Shown here piece by piece: positions 46,196-57,377 of a stretch of 64,000 bases of DNA; the first letter of the stretch is position 1, and every line of letters begins with the position of its first letter. A program made the position numbers and the translations under genes. Where the stretch lies: contig CP136066.1 in assembly GCA_032622095.1 (NCBI GenBank), positions 58,620,609 through 58,684,608 of the forward strand, written 5' to 3'. This DNA is from Siphonodentalium dalli (Eukaryota > Mollusca > Scaphopoda > Gadilida > Siphonodentaliidae). The notes beneath the pieces are model-generated. The model had not been told where the DNA came from, did not search any database, and worked only from the letters and a program-made list of their open reading frames with translations.

Positions 46196-47699
46196 AAAAT
46201 GGACGAATTTTATTAATATTGGGACTAAATTCAAATTATAAGAAATATTTTTTTTTTCGATTTAGTAAGGTGGCGAGTTAGAATCGACAATTTTGAAGAC
46301 AAATTAACTTCAATCGCATAACCTTAGTCGAGACTAGATCGATTTATTAAATGTAACACTTAACTGGTTTTCAAAGGGCAAATATGTTTGCATTATTTGT
46401 GTGCAATTTTTCACGTACATTACCATAACTCAAAGCATGAAGTATCTCGATCTAAATTCCTACCAGGTGTACACATAAGAAAGTAGAGAGATTACTAATT
46501 TAATATGCTGGAAGCAAAGGGTGTTGCTACTTTCGAAGTTTCATATGTGTGGGATACTATGTGTAAGTTTACTATATGCCTTGCCCCATGTCGCAGAAGA
46601 ATCCATATTATGAGCAAATAGGTCCAACAGCCATCAGATGTCCGACTGCGATTGTCTATACATGTCATACATTCAATCCAACATTCAATCAAGAACGTGT
46701 GGCATTGTCGAATATAGGACCGTCGCCACATGCAACGATGGAACCTGGTTTGATTGTATGGTGCTCACAAGGTAAACTTACTCAAAATATACCGACCCAT
46801 TACGGCTTCAAATTCCTCAATATTAAGCTAAAATAAGGATTTAAATCAATTGTTTTCTGGGACGTCTACTTAGATGAATGCACGCAATAACTACCACACC
46901 TATGTACATTATCTGATATTTGTGATAATCGCATGCTTGCATATATGCTTTCGGTCAGATACATATAACTGGTTCACGCATATCGTAAAATGTATCCAAT
47001 GGACAATTACCACAATCATGAATATTTGACATATATCAGATACGTAGGTTGTTCCATTGCAGAAAAATGGCGATCGTGCAAAGGAGCTGCTAATTATTGT
47101 TTGTGTTAAAAGTACTCCACGGCTACTATATTTCTTGAGAATGTCCTACCTGTAGCGGTTATACTCTATTTTGATAAAAACTAATTCCGCGGCTATGGCT
47201 GATAACATGTGACCAACGAGTTGTCATCCCGTTGGTTGAAATGGGTCAGCATCAGCGAAAGGGATAACTTTAGTATGACAAGCATAATTCTAATACTGAG
47301 CAACTGAGTATATGAAATTTTGAGCACGCCTTCTAACTGTGTGGCTTTCTAATCCTTGTACTTTTCATCTTTGGTTAATTGCCGAGATTGCTCCATACTG
47401 ATATATAAATTGGATGATATTAGTTTTATCCCTTTCGAGTACTGTACGTGATTATCATAGTTGGGTACGTGTGACGGAGAGTCGTGTGATACCTACAGTG
47501 TGAGACCAACTTTCATGGATCCAAATGTCATGGGATTTAGCACAATCAATGCCACGGCCTCACACTTACCGTTATCATTCAAAGCATTAGTTTTACAAAT
47601 CGGGGGTCAGTTTTGATAATATTCTACCTGTTCCAACCAAACCTGAAAGTTGGTTATGTGCAACATTCTTGGGGTAAGCTCCAAGTAACTTGATATTAT
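46196..47699. other. Centre of the giant structure, no gene recognised
   Basis: An 86-codon ORF at 46576-46836 has no recognised family. No arm pairing was seen here by eye. Confidence 0.4.
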
Positions 47700-47703
47700 T
47701 TAA

Positions 47704-49264
47704 CCCTTTGAACCCGTAACACCGATATTTAGGTGCAAACGAACCGTGACTATATCCCGTAACACCGATATTTCGGTGCAGCGACGACATGATTCGGTAG
47801 CAAATTTATATATAGTATAACGAGCGTCTGACCCACTGATTTATATTTAAATTGCCCCAGCATATGTCAGCGGCGCCCATGGTGCGTATGGAATGGTTGA
47901 CCGCTAGTATCGGGTAGAAATATATGCGCATGCGCACAGCATATAATCTACAAAAACATACGATATTTTAAGCGAACTGTGCCGCTATATTTACGGCATA
48001 TAATTTCGTGTTCCCCGTGTGTGTACAGAACAGACATAATTTAGACACACAATTTCAGTTTAAATTACCCTCGCGTATATTAACCAGTGTTCTGCTACAT
48101 ATGGGGAAGGGTCTATCGCATATGAAGTTGATTTATTCGCGCATGCGCAGACTAGCGCAATGACAAATAAATGGTTTATAACGTACTTATACACGACATA
48201 CCCACTAATATATATATTTAAATTGGCCTATTGAAGTCAGCGCTGGCAAAGGTGTCTATATGGATTGACTGCCCGCTAGAAACGGCTAGGAAAATATGCG
48301 CATGGGCGCAGGCTATAATTATTTTTTTTAAATGCGTTTAAGTGAATTGTGGCGCTGTATATGACATTTTGTTGCATGTTTCACATGCTAGTACAGTAGA
48401 CACAATCTAGACAGCTTACGTGAACAATGGGGCCACGATATGCTATGGGAAATTACGTTGTTTCTGGTCTCTGTAATGTCAGTCTCTGTTGTGCCACATG
48501 CAGCAAAAAGTCTATCGCATATCAAGTTGACTTACTCGCGCATGGTCAGGCATGTCTTAATTTCACATTAGGATATTGGTTGCATCGAAACGCAATTCGC
48601 TGATGTATAATTACAACGTTATAAGCTAGAATTCGTTTATCCTGCAAATTTCAGGTAGTTGCCTAGTAACCGTTTCGAAGGCGAGATCGGGTGGCAAAGT
48701 ATCCCGATCTTACAATGATCAGTGGTCCCTGCATGTATATATCATGCCTGCACAGTTTCAGGTAGGTGTCCCCTTTCAACATAACCAACACCATGCGACT
48801 AGACACTGTCTAAATTAAGGCAAAACATACCACTGAATTGTTAGTGCAATTATGTCATTCGATCAGTTGTGGTATTTGCTTAGCAACCGTTGCTACCCTT
48901 AAATGGGATATTTGGTTCACTATTCTGGTCGGGTATATCTCAAATTTCACGTTAGGGTAGTACCTGCATCAAAAAACGCAATCACTGAGGTTGAATTACG
49001 ACGCTATAAGCTATATTTACATTTTCCAGTCAATTCCGGGTAGTTGCCTAGCAACCGTTACCAAGGAGTTGCCGCGAGGCAAAGTCTCGCGATCTTATAA
49101 TGATCGCTGATCCATGGGGGACAAACCTGTAAAGTTTCAGACCGGTGTCGCAATTTGAACATAATCAACACCATGCTACTAGACACTGTCTAATTTAAAC
49201 GGACATACCACTGGGAGCCCCGGGTCAGGGTGTCGATCACTGTGGGGCGTCAGGGTTCAAAGGG
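47704..49264. mobile_element. Non-autonomous TTAA element at the centre, 1561 bp
   Basis: TTAA at 47700-47703 and 49265-49268; ends CCCTTTGAACCC and GGGTTCAAAGGG. The left subterminal has two copies of CCCGTAACACCGATATTT. Inside are two pairs of roughly 370-bp direct duplications (47860/48225, sharing GTCAGCG and TATGCGCATG; 48655/49030, sharing GTTGCCTAG and CTAGACACTGTCTAA). piggyBac-like termini, no transposase frame. Confidence 0.8.
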
Positions 49265-50311
49265 TTAAAACGACCAATGCCTTGTATGAAGTTAAATACT
49301 GAATGCATATAATGTGTTTAAATATATTGTGATAGCAACGCGAATTCTGGACAGCCGGGAAGATATAAAATAATATGGAAGCGAATGCATATATATAACT
49401 CGCCGAAGGCATCAGTCACTACTCAGACATACAAGATCTATATTACATTAGCAGGACAATAATTATACTATTGGTCGTGTATCAATAAAATAATTAATAC
49501 ACCTGCAACCACGCATATCAAGCGGCATAGCATTAAGTAAAGATAAGCAAATACTCAAATGAACTGCATAAATCCACGACTGATGGGACCATAGCAGCTG
49601 CGAGAATATAACGACACAGATACGTATTTTGTCTGATTTGTTTGAGATTTGTTTCGGTTATTTCAATAGAACATCACTCCAATGAACTTGAAAATCAATT
49701 ACCACAGTACGCATTGACAACATTGATGAGACATATAAAATAAATTGTCCATTCTTTGCATACCCGCTCTTATCAGGATTCTAAATTGGTTGCTATTGCT
49801 TGACGGTTTGTGTAAGCGGGTCTAATGAGTCATTACCGTGGACACCTACATTGGTTATTGAGGATTGAATATGTATATTTAGTCGGCATTGTAGCTTCAA
49901 TTCTTATTGTAGTATTATAAAAGTCAGCAGTTTCATCACCAAGCAGAACGTTGACTTGTATACCACAAAATGGATGTCAGGTTGAAACACTATCCCATTG
50001 TGGCAATTTGGCATTGCATGTCGATTTTGAGAAATAAAATGAGCATTTAATTTCTCAATGCCAACAGTTTTATTGGATTCTGATCACATTGTAAACAGAC
50101 ATATATGCACAAGCGAATAAGCTACAAAACTCATAACATGCAGATGACATAACATTGCAACTCGGAAGCAGGTAATTTTATCGGAACATTTTTTAGTTTT
50201 ATGGCGGCCATTTTGGTCTCCATCATTGGTTTTACGTAACCAGTTGACTTATACATATTACAATACAGCCTCTATGAAATAAAGATCAGTTACAATAAAG
50301 CACTTGCGATT

Positions 50312-51075
50312 TTCCAGTCCGGTGTGCACACTCAGTGTGCACAGAGTGCCGATATTAAACTTTGCAGCCATCTTGGACGCCATCTTGGATTTTATTACCT
50401 TCAAAATCTAAGATTTGAACCGAATCTTACATTCTCCATGTCCCCGGATGGTTCTGCCCTATATGACACTACAAAATGTGCATTTTCGATGTTTTATTGG
50501 AAACAACCTGCATGGGTGCATTTAAGTGGATGTTTGTGAAATTGGGGTGAGGGTTAAGCTTTTCTCGATTAGTTTACCATTTGGAGATATATAATAAAGA
50601 TATGAACATCATTTTGTAGGCAAAAATAGTTAACTTGGAAGAATTCGACAGATATGCTATATTTGCACAGAGTTGATGATCTAGTCCGGTTACCATACAT
50701 CTGGTGTATAGAGTGTCAATATCAAAATTGGCGGCCATCTTGGACGCCATCTTGGATTTTATTACCTTCCTAATCTAGGATTTGAACGATGTTTTACATT
50801 ATCAGTGTCGCCGTACGATTCTACACAATATGAAAAGGTAAACTGTGCATTGTCAATTTACTTGGTGGACACAAACTGCATGGACACATATATGTGGGTA
50901 TTTATGAAATTGGGGGGGGGGTTAAGTTTTTGTCTATTATGTCAATACTGGAAAGATATAATGTTAGTTTGAACATCATTATATAGGGGGTACCCTTCCA
51001 TTTCCAAAAATATATAACTTGGAAGAATTCGACAGATATGCTATTTTTGCACAGAGTTGACGCACAACACTTTGT
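50312..51075. repeat. Tandem duplication, about 385 bp, only in the right arm
   Basis: Two units share CCATCTTGGACGCCATCTTG, GATTTTATTACCTTC, a GTGAAATTGGGG block and TGGAAGAATTCGACAGATAT. The left arm (43140-43540) has one unit. The two right units differ noticeably, so the duplication is old or one copy was lost on the left. Confidence 0.75.
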
Positions 51076-51802
51076 CTGAATCGCCGTGAATGTTTGACGC
51101 GTCACGCTACATATTTTACCATGACGTCACAAAATCAGAACGAAAGCATGAAAACGATGTTGAATCTGATTAAGTGTCTATATTCGTTCCATAATTTGCA
51201 AATATGTTTACAATCTTTCCGATGTTGATGCCCTGTTAACCAGTTGGCTAATGCCTGTTAACCTTTGAAAATATGTCATTTTTTAGGTAGGGTACCATAT
51301 GAAACATAGTGAAAAGTTATATTTTGTCACCTATCTCGGCTCGGCGCCCTCTGAATTCGAAAACTAGAGTAATTTTCCCATAAGAAAATGATGGTCGCAT
51401 AAATTCCCCCGATGTGCGACGATCACCCCCCAGCACAGCCTAGACTAATATGTAAAAAAAAAATTCTGCATCCAAACATGTGTATAATGTGGTATTCTAA
51501 TTAGTCTATGCATGCATATTATTGGATTACCATAATAATCTCACGCATGTGAGATATTGCTTAGTGACGACCATCATCGATCACACGGGTGCGATCTATG
51601 TAACTTCGTTCTGCGTATCCATTTAATGTATAATTTGTTTCATAAATAGTCTACATTACGAGTTATACCTTCAGCACTCGAGAACACGAGTACTATTTCT
51701 ACATTGTATATACAATTATACATCATTCGCATGTGATCATTATATCGTCATATGACTATATTTATACATTGAGTGCATGTGCTTGTGGTTTGATCTTTTG
51801 AT

Positions 51803-51959
51803 TTATGTACAATGTATTTCGCTATCATCATCAATCAACGGTATTGTCTCATCGGCTCCTCCGTCCAACAGGAATGTTTCTACGTCCAAGTCAACATTCC
51901 CTGCTAATGGAACAAAATCTTCTGGTGCCATCGATATCTCACTGTTCAACTTCTTGTCT
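51803..51959 (-). CDS. Terminal-exon-like fragment of unknown gene inside FB2
   Basis: On the minus strand TTTTATTTCCAG is followed at 51959 by an open frame ending in TAA at 51803-51805. It encodes about 51 acidic residues with APEDFVPLAGNVDLDVETF and ETIPLIDDDSEIHCT. Codon use looks protein-like. No upstream exon is recognised in FB2. It may be the last exon of a lost transposase or a captured host exon. Confidence 0.35.
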
Positions 51960-52223
51960 CTGGAAATAAAAGTGCATAGAATTAAAAACAAAGGACCAGA
52001 ATAATAATTATGCATGCAACTATATTAATCAACATGACCAATTTCCTCATACAGTGGTTAAAATACACAATAACACTGGCTGCTAGTGCATATATATGTA
52101 TATCGCAACCGTAAGGCCGGATGGTATGAAGCACTTGTCATGTGTATTTTCCGACAAAACTATATTATATATTACATATAATGCATATTCGAGAGTAATT
52201 TCATATATATATGAATAGTGAAT

Positions 52224-53816
52224 ATATAAGAGAGTATTGTCCATTATGTTGCGCTGATTAAAATACAATGTTCTCCCACATGTTACATCCATATGGCCGC
52301 AATTGTCGCTATGTCCATATAACAAGCTTGTTTGTGAAAAGTTATTGACTTTGGGTTGACTGAAATGTTAACGGATATTTATGCTAGCACGCTTATGCAC
52401 AGTGGGTAATAAAAAGTGTTTAATATATATGAATCATCTCGCCTTGAGATAAGACAAAATACGACGATATGTGGTTTAACGAAATATGAAAACCGTAATA
52501 TATATATTAATTGTATCGAAAGATTATTTTTCTGCGAAATCTGTGGCAGATGTAAGTATAGCGTAGACCAAAAATTATTACCGAGATTATCATAGCACTT
52601 ACATGTACCGATTAAACCCGGAACAGCGAGCACTGGCTATGTCACAATCGAACGGATTGATGTCATGATACCGCTTGGTTCACGCTAGGTTTTGGTGGAA
52701 AAAGATTATGTGTTGATGACAAATGTTACCATGCTGAGCAAATGAAATCGAAAATATATAAGAGAGTATTGTCCATTATGTTGCGTTGATTAAAATAAAA
52801 CGTTCTCGCTTATGCTACACCCATATGGCCGCACTTGTCGCCATGTCGATATACCAAGCTTGTTTGTGGAGTGATTGACTTTGGGTTGACTGAAATTTTA
52901 ACGGACAGCTATACTAGCACGCTTATACATTGTGGGTAATAAAACGTTCTTAATATATGAATCATCTCACCCTAAGATAAGACAAAATACGACGATATGT
53001 GGTTTAACGAAATGTGAATACCGTAATATATATTAATTGTATCGAAGATTATTTTTTTGCGAAATCTGTGGCAGATGTAAGTATAGCGTAGACCAAAAAT
53101 TATTACCGAGATTATCATAGCACTTACATGTACCGATTAAACCCAGAACAGCGAGCACTGGCTATGTCACAATCGAACGGATTGATGTCATGATACCGCT
53201 TGGTTCACGCTAGGTTTTGGTGGAAAAAGATTATGTGTTGATGACAAATGTTACCAGGCTGAGCAAATGAAATCGAAAATATATAAGAGAGTATTGTCCA
53301 TTATGTTGCATTGATTAAAATAAAACGTTCTCGCTTATGTTACATCCATATGGCCGCACTTGTCGCCATGTCGATATACCAAGCTTGTTTGTGGAGTGAT
53401 TGACTTTGGGTTGACTGAAATTTTAACGGACAGCTATACTAGCACGCTTATACATTGTGGGTAATAAAACGTTCTTAATATATGAATCATCTCACCATAA
53501 GATAATAAATATTACGACTATATGTGGTTTAACGAAATGTGAATACCGTAATATATATTAATTGTATCGGAAGATTATTTTTTTGCGAATTCGGTGGCGG
53601 AAGTATGTATAGCGTAGACCAAATAGTATTACCGAGATTACGAGATTATCATAGCACTTACATGTAGACCGGTTAAATCCAGAACAGCGACCACTGCATG
53701 GCTACGTCACAATCGAACGGATTGATGTCAAGACACCGCTTGGTTCACGCTAGGTTTTGGTGTAAAAATATTATGTGTTGATGACAAATGTTACCTGGCT
53801 GAGCAAATGAAACCAG
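52224..53816. repeat. Three tandem units of about 530 bp inside FB2
   Basis: Each unit starts near ATATAAGAGAGTATTGTCC and holds CATATGGCCGCA, GACTTTGGGTTGACTGAAAT, GATATGTGGTTTAACGAAAT and ATCGAACGGATTGATGTCA. Units 2 and 3 are most alike. No ORF. Confidence 0.85.
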
Positions 53817-54633
53817 TATAAATCCACGATGGATTAAAATGGTAAGATATATAGAATTACTCAATACAAAACGTGAACCGTTTGAGGGACGGCCACATTA
53901 TACAGCGTGTGCATGGTGCGCGCTTATATGTGTGCCCGAATCACTATATAACGGTATGAGACGAAACATGCCAATTACAGGTTGTTTATAACAGTTTGTA
54001 ATGCTTTTTGACATTGAAATGCTTATTATTGTTCGATCATAAAAGGTTTACAGCATGCCATGAATTTCTATTCTGACTAACACCCGTATATATAAATCAT
54101 ATTCCACCAGTACAAGATATGGGAATTTTTTAAAGTTTTGACTGGAGCATTATAAACTCGAAAATATAACGCCGGGAATATATTTCTTAGTTATTACCGG
54201 TTCCTTAATTATGTTATTCACTCTGCGCGAAGGTCGCAACTCTAAATTTAGCGATTTCAGTGACTTTGTGAGAGTGTTTGCTTTGCGTTGCTTACAGTTA
54301 AGGAATTTCTCCTCGATAATAAATTCAATGTTTATTACGATATTGGCTCACAAAAGTTACAGAAAAGCATGCAATCTCAACCTGATACCACCCCAAATAT
54401 GCAACAGATTATTGAGGAACAGGTATTAACAAAGACAAGAACCAGCGACCATCACCTTTGACTCGGATGAACTACAGTAACCCGACAGGTAATTGTCTGA
54501 CAATCTGTGAACACGGTATTTAATTATAGAATACCTGCAATCCATTCCATATCGTGGGCATTTGTAAACACTGATATATTCTTTATTGCCTCCTTTTGAG
54601 GAGAGAGATAGTTAGTACATGGTTATTTACAAA
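53817..54633. other. Loop of FB2, no gene recognised
   Basis: A 72-codon ORF at 54211-54429 shows no family signal. Confidence 0.4.
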
Positions 54634-56108
54634 TACATTGTACATAAATCAAAAGATCAAATCACAAGCACATGCACTCAATGTATAAATATAGTCATAT
54701 GACGATATAATGATCACAGGCGAATGATGTATAATTGTATATACAATGTAGACATAGTACTCGTGTTCTCGAGTGCTGAAGGTATAACTCGTAATGTAGA
54801 CTATTTATGAAACAAATTATACATTAAATGGATACGCAGAACGAAGTTACATAGATCGCACCCGTGTGATCGATGATGGTCATCACTAAGCAATATCTCA
54901 CATGCGTGAGATTATTATGGTAATCCAATAATATGCATGCATAGACTAATTAGAATACCACATTATACACATGTTTGGATGCAGAATTTTTTTATTTATA
55001 TACATATCGCATCCGTGTGACCGCTGGTGGGCGTCACAAAGGAATATCTCACATGCGTGAGGTTATTAATGACAATATTCGCTATGTATAGTATGCTTCG
55101 ATAATTTAGACGATGCACATGTTTGATGCACTAAACAGATGTGTGTATCCATCACCAGTATAGCCGTTGATTGACGGGCGTTACTAAGGAATAATATGTG
55201 ATGTGTATAAATAAATCATAGGCCCTACCTATTGTTGTCCAATATAACGCCGATATGACGTGTTAAACGCGTATTCTTTCACGCAAATAAATCTGACTAA
55301 GAAAATCTGTTCAATGATAGCAGAGTACTTTACAAAACGTTCCTACAACCATGCATGCGACCCCATCTGCACTGGACAACCAGCTGATTATCCAGTATAT
55401 CATGCTACAACATTCAATTGCATATGGGACTCGTTTACCAGCTGATTTGACTAACATAATTTGTCGAATGTGTCAATTGAGCACGAGTCGAGACGAATTT
55501 GACTACATCTAGTTCAGGAAACGAAATAGTCTCCTCTGGACATCGATTCGGACACATATACACGCGATATTTACTTTAGTTATAATCAGACAGGAATTCG
55601 GCAACATAGATGGTTGGTTGTTGGTCACAAAGAAGCACTGTCGTATATTTTTCGATATACCCAGTTCCGAAATCGACTCATTTTATGGACATTGGCTACA
55701 GGATGAACCCAAATTTCAACGCAATGTGATTGCAGGAACATTTGACTAAAGGAATCCAAAAAAATCGACGAGAAAATACTCAATCGTGTTGCTAAATGCC
55801 GATACATTGTGAAAAAAATATGTGCCAAAATTAGGACCCCGGGCTGTTTCTGCAGCCTATTTCTACCTCAATGCTTTAACGAAATATACACGATTGTATC
55901 GAATTCAACCCGGCAAATATCGAGGTTTTGAACGAATGTAACTTCTACTATACCAACCGTTCCATTCTGTCAAAATTAATTGATAACTGTATTTTTCTGT
56001 TTTTCGTGACCAGAAATTGCAACATAAAACTAGAGATGCGCGGTTGTATGGTCGTAGAAGCGCGGTTGGCAACACAGATGCGCGTTTTTGAATAGTCGGT
56101 GTGATATA

Positions 56109-57049
56109 CATACATAAAAAAATAAAAGTCAATTTAAAGGGATGAAATGAAAAATAAAATTGTGCAAATATAATGGAGATCTATATTGCATTACAACATC
56201 CACAGATCTACAAAAACATCTGACAAAATATGGTTGATGACTATTTGTGATTAGTCACTGACTTCCATGTCTTGTATGTGTTTTTTCTCATGGCCAGTCT
56301 GGTATCATAAAATGAAGTATTTCTGAGTCAGCAAACCAGTTTCAAATGGGCTGTACTTTATAAAATTTAACAGCATTAAATGGTCATTGGTAATGTGATA
56401 ATTTTCACTTGATAAGTTGAAAGATGAGAGAGTATAGCATAGCATGGCAATCTGCAGAATGTAGATTTGTCTGGTATGAATTTATATCTGCATATCAACT
56501 GATGCTTGTATTTTTCTTCTAACTCACTCTGAACTCACAATACAACAGGATTGCATTCTGAATTTCAAGCCCATAAAGCTAGACACTTTAGAATCAAGCT
56601 TGCCAAATAAGTTTCCATGAACCCACATGAACTCACTCAGTTGAACACAAGGAACGATTGTTAAATTGGAAAATATTCTGTATGTATGGAAGCCCTATAT
56701 TTTTAGTGTGTAGATTTATTATTACTGGACTAAATCCCTTATAAAACAATCTGAAGGATTATTTTCAGTCTTTATTACTGGATATCACACCAATAACCAA
56801 TAGATATGCATTTGTTAGTTTTTAACAGGACAATATCTTTTAATATTACTGCAACTGCGTTCTTTCTTATGACTTGTTTTCTTACAAACTCCCATATTTT
56901 AACCAGTAACAATTTAGGGCAAATATACATCTATGTGTACATATAAATTATACATGTATGTTCAAATACATTAAAAAAACCTAAATCAGGATATAAGTAT
57001 AGGCGATCATGCCAGGCTAGCCATTATTTGTTCTAAAATAAAAAAATGT
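56109..57049. other. No gene seen
   Basis: AT-rich spacer between the giant structure and the Ty3 element; no pairing with 39960-40260 was seen. Confidence 0.5.
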
Positions 57050-57054
57050 ATGTG

Positions 57055-57157
57055 TGTTCGGGATGCTCGAGTCAAGGTATATGTTAAAGTATATAGTATT
57101 TTATTATCATCTCATGACGGCTATCACACACTCCCAGATTGTACTCTTACTCTAACA
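57055..57157 (-). repeat. 3' LTR with internal deletion
   Basis: On the plus strand it runs TGTTCGGGATGCTCGAG to TACTCTTACTCTAACA. Compared with the 5' LTR it lacks about 87 bp after CACACTCCCAGATT. Confidence 0.9.
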
Positions 57158-57172
57158 CCCCCCCCCCCCTTC
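57158..57172 (-). promoter_or_regulatory. Polypurine tract of the Ty3 element
   Basis: On the minus strand, GTGTGAA and a 12-G run directly precede the 3' LTR, as needed for plus-strand priming. Confidence 0.8.
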
Positions 57173-57377
57173 ACACACAAGTTCTCGTATCATTTACACG
57201 TGCAAACAACTCGGTCATAATGCTATCGTATATCATTATATGTCATACTAGCTAGGTCACGATCTCACGGGTACCGACTTATATCCAAAACATTAAAAAA
57301 TGATAACAAAGATTAACTGATTATAAAGAATACATGTGTAGATACATTATAGCTGATCACAATGTGTTGTTTATATT

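Larger units (their letters stand above)
51451..55004. mobile_element. Palindromic block FB2, 3.55 kb, in the right arm
   Basis: Ends TGTAAAAAAAAAATTCTGC and GCAGAATTTTTTTATTTATA are inverted and continue as about 370-bp arms (51451-51824, 54634-55004). The left arm of the giant structure reads straight through at 42761-42768 (CGATATATAGTC), so this looks like an insertion at a TA-rich site. Parts of its arms resemble neighbouring arm sequence (CTCACGCATGTGAG and GATCACACGGGTGCG words), so an ancient local duplication is the alternative. Confidence 0.7.
40266..56103. mobile_element. Giant inverted-repeat structure, 15.8 kb (candidate giant foldback-like element)
   Basis: The ends CACACCGAC at 40266 and GTCGGTGTG at 56103 are inverted; both are flanked by ATATA (40261-40265, 56104-56108), a possible 5-bp duplication though low in complexity. 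Left arm 40266 to about 44100 matches right arm 49800-56103 over most of its length: close to identical near the ends and over 42311-43500, more diverged towards the centre (about 43600-44100 against 49800-50290). The arms differ by insertions in each. No transposase, polymerase or other known gene is recognisable. It may be a giant foldback or MULE-like element, or an inverted segmental duplication. Confidence 0.65.

Noticed and set aside
46576-46836. 86-codon ORF with Pro/Cys motifs
   Set aside because: No family, splice context or conservation visible; kept only as a note.
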